The notes below the pieces were generated by a model that saw nothing but the letters and a program-made list of their open reading frames with translations, had not been told where the DNA came from and did not search any database. The position numbers and the translations under genes were made by a program. A stretch of 64,000 nucleotides of DNA from Igneacidithiobacillus sp041146875 (GTDB lineage: Bacteria > Pseudomonadota > Gammaproteobacteria > Acidithiobacillales > Acidithiobacillaceae): positions 113,335-177,334 of the forward strand of contig NZ_JBFRXP010000004.1 in NCBI RefSeq assembly GCF_041146875.1, given 5' to 3'. Position 1 is the stretch's first letter. Every line of letters starts with the position of its first letter. Of this stretch, positions 17,880 to 26,459 are shown in pieces.

Positions 17880-18866
17880 ATGGTAGTACGAACGGTGCTT
17901 GGGGCCGGCCATTGGGGCACGGCCCTCGCCGTTACCTTGGCGCGCCGCGGTGACAAGGTGCGCTTGTGGGGACGATCACTCCCAGATTTGGCGCGCAGTG
18001 CAGAATCTATTCTGCCATTTTTCCCCCAGGTGCTGTGGCCACCGACGCTGACCTTGACCTGCGATTGGGAAGAAGCCCTGCGCGGCAGCCAAGAGTTGGT
18101 AATTGCCATTCCCAGCCACGGGGTGCGGGACTCCCTGCGACTTCTACGGCAATCGCTCCCGCACAGCGTTCCCATTACTTTGGCGAGCAAAGGTCTGGAG
18201 CGCGACAGTCAAGCACGTCTTGATGAAGTCGTTGCCGAGGAAATTCCGCAGTGGCCTTGGGGAGTGCTATCTGGTCCTAGTTTTGCCAGCGACCTTGCCT
18301 ATGGCAGGCCCCTGGCAATGACTTTGGCTAGCCACTCCGCACACTATCTGGATACACAGGTCCCGGCATGGCGTTCTGAGCAGTTGCGTATCTATCCCAG
18401 TTCTGATGTCGCTGGCGTCTGTTTGGCCGGCGCCATCAAGAACGTATTGGCTATCGCCGCCGGTATCTCTGATGGGTTGGGTCATGGCGATAGCGCCCGC
18501 GCCGCCTTGATTACCCGTGGTTTGGCGGAGCTCCTTCGGTTGGGCGTGGCCTTGGGCGGTCAGGCCGACACCTTTTTTGGGCTTGCTGGTGCTGGCGATC
18601 TGATTCTCACCGCGAGTAGTGATCTCTCACGCAATCGGCGCCTGGGTCTTGGCATCGGTGCTGGCAAGCCGCCAGCCCAGGTGCTGCAAGAACTCGGTGA
18701 AGAAGTAGAGGGATGGCGCAGCAGTTTTGCCCTGTATCATCTCGCCCAAGCACGGCACATTGAGATGCCTATCGTGCGCGAAGTATACCGTGTCTTGTAT
18801 GAAGGTCGTTCTGCGGAGGAAGCGTCCCGCGCCCTGATGCAGCGCGTGCAGACGGAGGCCAACTAA
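17880..18866 (+). CDS. gpsA: Glycerol-3-phosphate dehydrogenase [NAD(P)+]
   Basis: 328 residues. It reduces dihydroxyacetone phosphate to sn-glycerol 3-phosphate for phospholipid synthesis. The Rossmann motif is GAGHWGTALA (His where Ser is usual). SGPSFASDLAYGRP, CLAGAIKNVLAIAAGISDGL with the catalytic Lys, and GLAGAGDLILTASSDLSRNR are all family signatures. The ATG follows secB by six bases. The histidine kinase gene follows after two bases, so secB, gpsA and the two-component genes may share a transcript. Confidence 0.95.
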   Translation: MVVRTVLGAGHWGTALAVTLARRGDKVRLWGRSLPDLARSAESILPFFPQVLWPPTLTLTCDWEEALRGSQELVIAIPSHGVRDSLRLLRQSLPHSVPITLASKGLERDSQARLDEVVAEEIPQWPWGVLSGPSFASDLAYGRPLAMTLASHSAHYLDTQVPAWRSEQLRIYPSSDVAGVCLAGAIKNVLAIAAGISDGLGHGDSARAALITRGLAELLRLGVALGGQADTFFGLAGAGDLILTASSDLSRNRRLGLGIGAGKPPAQVLQELGEEVEGWRSSFALYHLAQARHIEMPIVREVYRVLYEGRSAEEASRALMQRVQTEAN

Positions 18867-18868
18867 GT

Positions 18869-20329
18869 TTGGCTATGTTGCGCCTACCCGGTGGTACCGA
18901 TCTGTCGCGGCGCATCCCCTTCGCGCCCTTTCGTACCATTGGCATTCTCTTGGTGCAATTCGTCGTATTTGCTTTGTTACTGCTGGGTGTTCTGCTGGTG
19001 CATACCAATCAGGACCTGGCGAAGCTGAAAACCTATACCGCGAATATGATTCGCATCGCGCAAATCAATCACAATTGCAGCCTCGCATGGCGCCAGCACG
19101 GCGCAAGCGCAGCAATGCAGGTATTGGCCGTGAATCTGCAGCAGCTGCCCGTAACCTTTGCTGCAGAAGGGGGCGGAGAGCAGCTCCAAGAGCTGCGAGC
19201 ACTTGCCGCGCAGGGCAATCCAGCAGACCTGCCGCAGGTCTTTGCCGATCTCAGTGCCTGGAACCTTGCCGCCCACCTGCATGGGCGCGGTCTGGTACTC
19301 GCTGCTGGGCATGATTCCCGCTACACCCTCATCGGCTCAGTGATTGCGCTGGTTGCCTTCATGATTTTCGTCATTGTCACTCTGATCTTTTTTCGCACCC
19401 GTATTCTGAGTCCTTTACGCCGGTTGCAAGAGGCGATGTATTCCCTCGAGTTGGGTGCCTTTCAACGGGTAGGTGAAGGGCATGCCGACCCGGGAATCGT
19501 CCCCTTGCTGCGCTATTACAATCAGATGGTAGGGCGACTGGAGGAATTGGAGCGGCAACGGCGACAATATTTGCAGGATTTGCAACAGGAAGTGCACGAG
19601 GCAGCGAGTACTCTGATGGCGCAGCAGGCAGCCATGACCCGTTCCGAGCGCATGGCTGCTGTAGGTGAGGCCGCCGCCGCCTTTGCGCATGAACTGCGCA
19701 ATCCCCTCGCCGGACTGCAGGTCGGCTGTGCCAATATCCGCCGCGAAATCGACGATACCGAGCTGGATGCCCGACTGGCGTTAATGGAGGAAGAACTGCG
19801 GCGCGTAAGTCGCCTGCTCGACCAGCAGTTGCGCGGCGCGCGACAGGCGCGGGAGACCGGGCAATGGGTGCGCCCCGGCGAGGTCGCGGAGGCGTTGTTG
19901 AATCTGATCCGGTATCAACTGCCTCCAGAAATCCTCTTGCACCTCAACGTTGCCGCCGATTTGGGCTCGTGCATGCTACCTGTAGATCAATTTCGTCAGG
20001 CATTGCTCAATTTGGTGCTCAACGCGCGACAGGCGCTCGATGAACAAGCGGGAGATATCTTGGTGGAACTGTGGCGCGGCAAGGACGGTCGTATACGTCT
20101 AGTGGTGGCCGATAGTGGTCCAGGTTTTCCGGCCACCCTGTTGCGCGATGGCATTCGCCCATTTGCCAGCGCCCGCGAACAAGGCACCGGCCTAGGCTTG
20201 GCAATGGTGCGCCGCTTTGTGCGCAGCCTGGGTGGTGGCGTGCAACTTGCCAATCGACCACAGGGTGGCGCTGAGGTTACCCTGAGTATTCCGTGTCCTG
20301 CCCAAATAGAGGAGTCCTCGCGTGGCTGA
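18869..20329 (+). CDS. Sensor histidine kinase (NtrB/AtoS-like architecture)
   Basis: 486 residues. Two membrane segments (about 23-45 and 152-175) bracket a ~105-residue periplasmic sensor region. A HAMP linker (177-230) and a coiled coil follow. The H-box is FAHELRNPLAGLQ with phospho-acceptor His274. The catalytic domain has RQALLNLVLNARQAL (N box), DSGPGFP (G1) and GTGLGLAMVRRF (G2). The start is TTG at 18869, ten bases after GGAGG; an ATG at 18875 is also possible. It overlaps the response regulator by 8 bases. The signal is unknown; the hopanoid genes begin right after the pair. Confidence 0.92.
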   Translation: MAMLRLPGGTDLSRRIPFAPFRTIGILLVQFVVFALLLLGVLLVHTNQDLAKLKTYTANMIRIAQINHNCSLAWRQHGASAAMQVLAVNLQQLPVTFAAEGGGEQLQELRALAAQGNPADLPQVFADLSAWNLAAHLHGRGLVLAAGHDSRYTLIGSVIALVAFMIFVIVTLIFFRTRILSPLRRLQEAMYSLELGAFQRVGEGHADPGIVPLLRYYNQMVGRLEELERQRRQYLQDLQQEVHEAASTLMAQQAAMTRSERMAAVGEAAAAFAHELRNPLAGLQVGCANIRREIDDTELDARLALMEEELRRVSRLLDQQLRGARQARETGQWVRPGEVAEALLNLIRYQLPPEILLHLNVAADLGSCMLPVDQFRQALLNLVLNARQALDEQAGDILVELWRGKDGRIRLVVADSGPGFPATLLRDGIRPFASAREQGTGLGLAMVRRFVRSLGGGVQLANRPQGGAEVTLSIPCPAQIEESSRG

Positions 20330-21728
20330 TCCCCTGTTGATCATCGAAGACGAGATCTTCCTCGGGCGGGAGATGCGTCGTTACTTTGAGAAGGAGGGAT
20401 GGCAGGTATTCTGGGCCGAGCGTCTGGCGGATGCCGAACAGCTCCTTGCCGATGACCTCAATCCCATGGTCACCCTGGCCGACCTCAATCTGCCTGATGG
20501 CAACAGCCTCGATTTGCTCGAACGCTCGCGTGAGCGGGGTCTGCAGGGCGAGTGGATTTTTCTGACCGCCTACGGCAGTGTGCCGGATTCGGTACGCGCA
20601 TTACGCCTGGGTGCCTATGATTTTCTTGAAAAACCCTGTGAGATGGAGCGCCTGGCAATGGTGGTGCGCTCTGCCGGGCGGGCGGCGCGAGCGCAACGAC
20701 GGGTTGCGGACGATACCAGCCAACACGGCCGGCGCTACAGTGCTTCGGCCTTTTTGGGCACCAGTTCGGCGGCACAACGGGTGCGTGAGATTTTGCAGCG
20801 CTTGGCCCAGGTCCCTTACAGTGGCCTGATCATCTCTGGGGAAACCGGCACCGGCAAGGGCCTCGCAGCGCGCATCCTGCATTACAGCGGATTGCGACGC
20901 GAAGGGCCGATGGTGGAAATCAATTGTGCCGCCTTGCCCCGCGAACTCCTTGAGTCCGAACTCTTTGGCTATGAGGCCGGGGCATTCACCGGTGCCACGT
21001 CGCGCCATCGCGGCCTGGTGGAGCAAGCGAATGGGGGTAGTCTCTTTCTTGATGAAATTTCCGAGATGGACCTTGATCTACAGGCCAAGCTGCTCAAGGT
21101 GATCGAGGATCGTAGCCTGCGACGCTTGGGGGCGGATCGCAGTATTCAGGTTGATGTGCGTTTTCTCGCCGCCAGTAATCGAGACCTCGATGCGCTGGTC
21201 GCAGGCGGGCGTTTCCGCGCCGATCTCTACCATCGTCTCAGTGTCGTGCGCCTGGCTCTGCCCGTGCTGCGCGAGCGCAAGGAAGACCTACATGAATTGG
21301 TGCCGCATTTTGTGGCGGAGTTCAATGCCCATGCGGGTAAGCGGGTGCGTCACATCAGTCCGGCGGTGTGGTCGGCGCTGGAAGACTACGATTGGCCAGG
21401 AAACGTACGGGAGCTGCGCAACGTAGTCGAACGCGGTGTACTTTTTTCGGAAGGAGAGGATTTGCCCCTGGAGTGGCTACAATTGCCGGGCATGACCAGC
21501 ATGGCTTCCTGCCCAGCATCTGGTACTTGTCCCCTGGACGATCGGCAACAGGTTATCTTGCCCATTGACGGTAGCATGGACCTGGATACGATGGAGCGAG
21601 AAATCCTGGCTCGGGTGTTGCAGTCCACCGATCACAATGTCACCCAAGCGGCACGCATCCTGGGCACTACACGGGAAACATTGCGCTATCGTATCCGCAA
21701 ATATGGCCTAGCCAACGAGGAAATCTGA
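20322..21728 (+). CDS. Sigma-54-dependent response regulator (NtrC family)
   Basis: 468 residues with the three NtrC-type domains. The receiver has Asp54 in TLADLNLPDG and Lys in FLEKP. The AAA+ domain has Walker A GETGTGKG (173-180), the sigma-54 contact loop GAFTGA (220-225) and Walker B LFLDE (241-245). The C-terminal Fis-type helix-turn-helix includes VTQAARILGTTRETLRYRI. The last residue of Walker A is Gly where Glu is usual. The GTG start overlaps the kinase stop. It should activate RpoN promoters; I saw no clear -24/-12 promoter in the 80 bases before the squalene synthase gene. Confidence 0.94.
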   Translation: MADPLLIIEDEIFLGREMRRYFEKEGWQVFWAERLADAEQLLADDLNPMVTLADLNLPDGNSLDLLERSRERGLQGEWIFLTAYGSVPDSVRALRLGAYDFLEKPCEMERLAMVVRSAGRAARAQRRVADDTSQHGRRYSASAFLGTSSAAQRVREILQRLAQVPYSGLIISGETGTGKGLAARILHYSGLRREGPMVEINCAALPRELLESELFGYEAGAFTGATSRHRGLVEQANGGSLFLDEISEMDLDLQAKLLKVIEDRSLRRLGADRSIQVDVRFLAASNRDLDALVAGGRFRADLYHRLSVVRLALPVLRERKEDLHELVPHFVAEFNAHAGKRVRHISPAVWSALEDYDWPGNVRELRNVVERGVLFSEGEDLPLEWLQLPGMTSMASCPASGTCPLDDRQQVILPIDGSMDLDTMEREILARVLQSTDHNVTQAARILGTTRETLRYRIRKYGLANEEI

Positions 21729-21808
21729 GCCTTGCCGCGTTTCGGAACTTGCGCACACGGCTGCTGGCGTTTACAGTCCCGCCTTAATTCCTTCGGCATG
21801 GACGTAGA

Positions 21809-22873
21809 ATGACCGATAATATTGCCCCGGAGCAGGCCCCAGGAATCATCGATCGGGACGCCGCCCTGTGCTATCAAACGGCGAGCCTGCAGCGCGTCTC
21901 GCGTACCTTTGCCTTGACCATTCCGCGCCTGCCTACAGGCTTGCAGGAAGCGGTCGGCAATGGCTATTTGCTCTGCCGCATCGCTGATACCATCGAAGAC
22001 GATCCGCTGCTCAGTTGGGAGGCCAAGGCGCATTGGCAACGGGTCTTCCTCGCGGTACTGCGCAAGGAAAGGCCCGCTGCAGAGTTTGCCAGCGGCTTTG
22101 GCGCGGTGATGGCGGCGGAAATGCCCGAGGGCGAACACGATCTTATTGCCCATAGCGCGGCGGTGGTGTCGTTGACCCATTCCTTTAATGCTGTGCAGCA
22201 AAATGCCCTGACTCGGTGTGTCGAGATCATGGGCGCGGGGATGGCGGACTTTCAGCGTCGCGCCTCACGTGCTGGACTCCGTGACCAGGCGGATATGGAC
22301 CACTACTGTTATGTGGTGGCTGGCGTCGTCGGGGAAATGCTCACCACGCTGTTTGTGGAGGAGGAGCCGCGCATGCTTGCTGGCACTGTCGATCTCCCCG
22401 CCTTGGCCGTGTCGTTTGGACAAGGTCTGCAGATGACCAATATCCTGAAAGATCTGTGGACGGATTGGGAGCGCGGCGTGCTGTGGTTGCCACAGGACCG
22501 CATCCGTGCCCATGGGCTTACACCAGAACAATTGCATCCCGCTATGGACCACCCCGGTTTTGCTGCTTTGCTCGCAGAAATGTTGGCGTTGGCAGCGCAA
22601 CACCTGCGTAACGCCCTGACCTTTACGCTGCAAATCCCGGCAGAGCAGACGGGGATGCGGGATTTCTGTCTCTGGGCCATTGCTATGGCCGTCCTTACGC
22701 TACGGCGTATTGCCGAGAATCCTGGATTTCGTAGTGGCGACGAGGTCAAAATCAGTCGCGACAGTGTCCGCAACATCGTCATGCTTTCTCGCCTGTTGCA
22801 CCGTTTTGATCCCTTGCTCGACCTCGCATTCCGTGTCGCTATCAAACCATTGCCCAAGGAGCGGTCATGCTGA
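21809..22873 (+). CDS. Squalene synthase (farnesyl-diphosphate farnesyltransferase)
   Basis: 354 residues of the trans-isoprenyl head-to-head synthase family, which makes squalene from two farnesyl diphosphates. SRTFALTIPRLP and the first Asp-rich motif DTIEDD (60-65) are present. YVVAGVVGEMLTTLF follows at about 168-182, then the second metal motif NILKD (211-215) with Asp219. A hydrophobic C-terminal stretch near 285-300 is present. It is the first gene of the hopanoid run and overlaps shc by seven bases. No HpnC/HpnD/HpnE set is seen, so this single enzyme probably feeds the cyclase. Phytoene synthase is the main alternative, disfavoured by context. Confidence 0.88.
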   Translation: MTDNIAPEQAPGIIDRDAALCYQTASLQRVSRTFALTIPRLPTGLQEAVGNGYLLCRIADTIEDDPLLSWEAKAHWQRVFLAVLRKERPAAEFASGFGAVMAAEMPEGEHDLIAHSAAVVSLTHSFNAVQQNALTRCVEIMGAGMADFQRRASRAGLRDQADMDHYCYVVAGVVGEMLTTLFVEEEPRMLAGTVDLPALAVSFGQGLQMTNILKDLWTDWERGVLWLPQDRIRAHGLTPEQLHPAMDHPGFAALLAEMLALAAQHLRNALTFTLQIPAEQTGMRDFCLWAIAMAVLTLRRIAENPGFRSGDEVKISRDSVRNIVMLSRLLHRFDPLLDLAFRVAIKPLPKERSC

Positions 22874-24789
22874 TGCCGACGACACGGTATGGCGTTGCCA
22901 GCAGCGTGTACACGCCATTGCAGGAGACGATCGCGGCCGCTCTGGCCGCGTTGCGGCAGCGGCAGGCGGAAGACGGACACTGGTGCTTTGAATTTGAGGC
23001 AGATTGCACGATCCCCGCTGAGTATATTTTGCTGATGCACTATATGGACGATATTGACGTCCTGCTACAGAGCAAAATTGCCGTGTATTTACGTCGGCAC
23101 CAAGCTGAGCATGGTGGTTGGGCCTTGTACCACGGCGGTCAATTCGACATGAGTGCCTCGGTAAAGGTCTACTACGCCTTGAAGCTTGCCGGCGATTCCC
23201 CCGCGGCCGGACATATGCGCCGTGCGCGGGCGGCTATCTTGGCGCATGGTGGCGCCGAGCGCGCCAATGTCTTCACGCGCATTACCCTGGCGCTTTTTCG
23301 CCAAGTACCATGGCGCGCAGTTCCGTTTATCCCGGTGGAAATGCTCCTCTTGCCGCGCTGGTTCCCTATGCATATCAACAAGGTGGCATCTTGGTCGCGT
23401 ACGGTCATGGTGCCCTTGTTCATCCTCTGCAGTCTCAAGGCGCAGGCGAAAAACCCTTCTGGCATTGGCATCGCGGAGCTCTTTTGCCAGCCGCCATTCG
23501 AAATTCATGATTATTTCGCTTGTGCGCGCAAGGGTATTGTTGCCCGTGTTTTTCTCGCCATGGATCGCTTGGGGCGAGCGCTGGAACCATTCCTACCCGG
23601 CGCCTTGCGCCGCCTTGCCATCCGTCGTGCGGAGGCGTGGTTTATTGCACGTTTGAATGGGGTGCATGGAGTGAACGGGATTTTCCCCGCCATGGTCAAC
23701 GCCCACGAAGCCCTGGCGCTGCTCGGCTATGCCGACGACCATCCCTATCGCCAGCAAACGCGTCAGGCATTGCAAAATTTGCTCATTGAGAGAGGCGAAG
23801 AAGCGTACTGCCAACCCTGTGTTTCACCGATTTGGGATACCTGCTGGGCGTTGCGCGCCTTGCTCGAAATCACGCCGGAACCGGAAAACGATGCCCTGGC
23901 AGCTATGCGCTGGCTGCTGGAACGGCAGATTACCGATGCCCCCGGAGACTGGCAGGAGAGCCGCCCGGATCTGCCAGGTGGTGGCTGGGCCTTTCAGTAT
24001 GAAAATTCCTACTATCCAGACTTGGATGATACCGCGGCAGTGGCCTGGACCCTACATTTGGCCGGTCGCTCCGAGGATCGCCAGGCGCTGGAGCGAGCTG
24101 CGGACTGGCTGGTGGGCATGCAGTCGCGTGATGGTGGCTTTGGCGCCTACGATGTCGACAATACCCACTATTATCTCAATGAAATCCCGTTTGCCGATCA
24201 CAAGGCATTGCTAGATCCGCCTACGGCAGACGTCAGTGCCCGGGTGCTGACCTTTCTGGCTGCACTGAATCGTCCGCAGGATCGCCCGGCTATCCAGCGC
24301 CTCGTGCGCTATCTGCTCAATCAGCAAGAAAAAAACGGTTCCTGGTTTGGGCGCTGGGGGAGCAATTACATCTACGGTACCTGGTCGGTGCTGATCAGTT
24401 TTGCCGAACTGTGCGACACGGCTCTGCAGCCAGCCATGGATCGTGCCACGGCATGGCTCAGTAGTGTGCAGCAGGCAGATGGCGGCTGGGGGGAAAGCAA
24501 CGACTCCTACCTTGACCCCGGTCTGGCGGGGCAGGGGCAATCGTCGACTGCAGCGCATACGGCTTGGGCTTGCCTAGCGTTGATGGCCGCCGGTGACCGC
24601 GACAGTGACGCCCTGCGGCGCGGCATCCAATGGCTGCAAGAACATCAGGGCGAAGACGGCGAGTGGCATGATCCCTGGTTTAATGCTCCGGGTTTTCCGC
24701 GCGTCTTTTACATCACCTATCACGGTTACAAACTCTATTTCCCGTTATGGGCCCTCAGCCGATATCAGAACCTGCACCCCAGCGCCTAG
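22867..24789 (+). CDS. shc: Squalene--hopene cyclase
   Basis: 640-residue monotopic membrane cyclase (HpnF) that folds squalene into hopene/diplopterol. The catalytic acid motif DLDDTA is at 385-390 (DxDD type). Several QW repeats are visible, such as GGFGAYDVDN, KNGSWFGRWG, QQADGGWGES and DGEWHDPWF. The N-terminal WCFEFEADCTIPAEYILLMHY is typical. The length is normal. The ATG lies inside the end of the squalene synthase gene, and the stop overlaps hpnG by 43 bases, so translation is chained. Confidence 0.97.
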   Translation: MLMPTTRYGVASSVYTPLQETIAAALAALRQRQAEDGHWCFEFEADCTIPAEYILLMHYMDDIDVLLQSKIAVYLRRHQAEHGGWALYHGGQFDMSASVKVYYALKLAGDSPAAGHMRRARAAILAHGGAERANVFTRITLALFRQVPWRAVPFIPVEMLLLPRWFPMHINKVASWSRTVMVPLFILCSLKAQAKNPSGIGIAELFCQPPFEIHDYFACARKGIVARVFLAMDRLGRALEPFLPGALRRLAIRRAEAWFIARLNGVHGVNGIFPAMVNAHEALALLGYADDHPYRQQTRQALQNLLIERGEEAYCQPCVSPIWDTCWALRALLEITPEPENDALAAMRWLLERQITDAPGDWQESRPDLPGGGWAFQYENSYYPDLDDTAAVAWTLHLAGRSEDRQALERAADWLVGMQSRDGGFGAYDVDNTHYYLNEIPFADHKALLDPPTADVSARVLTFLAALNRPQDRPAIQRLVRYLLNQQEKNGSWFGRWGSNYIYGTWSVLISFAELCDTALQPAMDRATAWLSSVQQADGGWGESNDSYLDPGLAGQGQSSTAAHTAWACLALMAAGDRDSDALRRGIQWLQEHQGEDGEWHDPWFNAPGFPRVFYITYHGYKLYFPLWALSRYQNLHPSA

Positions 24790-25475
24790 GTCTGGTTGTT
24801 GCCTTGGCGGTCGAGGCCAAAGCGCTCGGGCTGCATGCCGCGCGTACTGGGGTAGTGCAGGATTATGGGGCTGGCCACCTCGCCGTTCTGTCTGGGATGG
24901 GATCGGAGGCCGCGATCCAGGCCGGCAGGATGTTGCTGGCAGCGGGGGCGGATGTGCTGCTGAGCGTCGGCACCGCAGGTGCCCTGCATGCCGACTTGCA
25001 GGCCGGCGATCTTTGCATCCCCGAGCAAATTTTATGGCAGGAAGGCGCTTATCCCGTCGACGTTGCTTGGGCTAGCGGATTTTCTGCCCGTTATCCGCAG
25101 GCGCGGCGAGGGAATTTGTTGTCGGTGGACCGAGTACTGGTCGATCCGCAAACAAAGGCTCTGCATGCGCAAGCAGCGCTGGCGGTAGATATGGAAAGTG
25201 GGGCGCTTGCCGCCCTGGCGGTGGCGCAGGGACGTCCATTTTTTGCCTTGCGCGTGATTGTCGACAGTGCAGATAGCGGACTGCCAGACGCTGTACGCTA
25301 CGGTGTCGATGCCCTGGGTAGGCCGCGCTTGCCTGCATTTTTGTGGCAGCTCTTGGCCCGCCCGCAGGATCTGCCGCAGCTGATCAAACTGGGGCGCCAG
25401 ATGCAAAAGGCAGAAGCGACTTTGCGCCATTTGCGTAGCGAATTAGAAAGGGGGGGGTCTCCATGCGAGCACTGA
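24747..25475 (+). CDS. hpnG: Hopanoid-associated nucleosidase/phosphorylase HpnG
   Basis: 242 residues of the purine phosphorylase fold. In the known pathway HpnG releases adenine from adenosylhopane, leading to ribosylhopane. GLVVALAVEAKALGLHA, VLSGMGSEAAIQAGRMLL and LSVGTAGALHADLQAGDL match the family core; AVDMESGALAALA is the nucleoside-binding ME motif. It starts within shc (43-base overlap) and overlaps hpnA by 13 bases, where a GGGGGGG run precedes the hpnA ATG. Confidence 0.92.
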   Translation: MGPQPISEPAPQRLGLVVALAVEAKALGLHAARTGVVQDYGAGHLAVLSGMGSEAAIQAGRMLLAAGADVLLSVGTAGALHADLQAGDLCIPEQILWQEGAYPVDVAWASGFSARYPQARRGNLLSVDRVLVDPQTKALHAQAALAVDMESGALAALAVAQGRPFFALRVIVDSADSGLPDAVRYGVDALGRPRLPAFLWQLLARPQDLPQLIKLGRQMQKAEATLRHLRSELERGGSPCEH

Positions 25476-26455
25476 TTACTGGCGCCTCAGGTTTTGTGGG
25501 TAGCGCCGTCCTGCGGCGCTTGGTGCTAGAGGGCGTGCCCGTGCGAGTCCTCGCGCGCCCAGGCGCGGACGACAGCGCATGGAAAGAGCTCCCCGATGTT
25601 GAGCGCATTGAGGGCGATCTTTGTGACGCAGGCAGTCTGCAGCAGGCGGTGGCTGGCTGCCGCTGGGTCTTTCATGTAGCCGCGGATTATCGGCTCTGGG
25701 TGCCCGATCCAGAGTCCATGTATCGCGCTAATGTCGACGGGACCGAGGCGTTGATGCGTGCCGCCATTGCCGCCGGGGTTGAGCGCATCGTCTATACCAG
25801 CAGTGTGGCGGTGTTAGGGTTTCGCGCCGACGGGCAGCCCAGTGATGAAGAGACACTGTCGACTCTGGAAGACGTGATCGGCCATTACAAACGCAGCAAG
25901 TTTCTCGCCGAGGCGCGGGTGCATGCCTTGTGCCACGAGGAGGGGGCGCCCATTGTTATCGTCAACCCCTCAACCCCTATCGGACCAGAGGACCGTAAGC
26001 CAACCCCGACGGGGCGCATGGTGCTTGAAGCAGCGGCAGGACGCATGCCCGCCTACGTCGATACCGGCCTCAACGTTGTGCATGTGGACGATGTAGCGAT
26101 GGGGCACTGGCTTGCCCTGCAGTACGGTAAAGCCGGAGAACGCTATATTCTCGGTGGGGATAATCTATCGCTGCAGGCTATCCTCACCCGTATCAGTGGT
26201 CTGACGGGGCGGCCCTCGCCGCGCCTGCGACTGCCCCGGCGTCTGCTCTACCCCATTGCCTGGGGATCCGAGGCTTGGGTGCGTTGGCGCGGTAAGGGTA
26301 TTCCGCTGGTCAGCATGGATGAGCTGCGTATGGCGGCGCATCGTATGTATTTCGATTCGCGCAAGGCGGAGCAGCAACTGGGGTACACTCATCGCCCCGC
26401 CGAGGAAGCCCTGCGCGACGCCGTCGCCTGGTTTTCTGCAAACCAGTACTATTGA
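25463..26455 (+). CDS. hpnA: Hopanoid-associated sugar epimerase/dehydrogenase HpnA
   Basis: 330-residue extended short-chain dehydrogenase. The NAD(P) motif GASGFVG is at 7-13. The catalytic YxxxK is in GHYKRSKFLAE and the Ser in YTSSVAVLGF. VFHVAADYRLWVPDPESMY and the NVDGTEALMRAA stretch are diagnostic for HpnA. Its exact substrate in hopanoid side-chain tailoring is not settled. It lies between hpnG and hpnI; the hpnI GTG starts five bases after its stop. Confidence 0.93.
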   Translation: MRALITGASGFVGSAVLRRLVLEGVPVRVLARPGADDSAWKELPDVERIEGDLCDAGSLQQAVAGCRWVFHVAADYRLWVPDPESMYRANVDGTEALMRAAIAAGVERIVYTSSVAVLGFRADGQPSDEETLSTLEDVIGHYKRSKFLAEARVHALCHEEGAPIVIVNPSTPIGPEDRKPTPTGRMVLEAAAGRMPAYVDTGLNVVHVDDVAMGHWLALQYGKAGERYILGGDNLSLQAILTRISGLTGRPSPRLRLPRRLLYPIAWGSEAWVRWRGKGIPLVSMDELRMAAHRMYFDSRKAEQQLGYTHRPAEEALRDAVAWFSANQYY

Positions 26456-26459
26456 GCCC

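Noticed and set aside
18869..21728. TspS/TspR-type sox regulator pair of Acidithiobacillus
   Set aside because: No sox genes are near; the neighbours are secB-gpsA and hopanoid genes, so the name is not justified.
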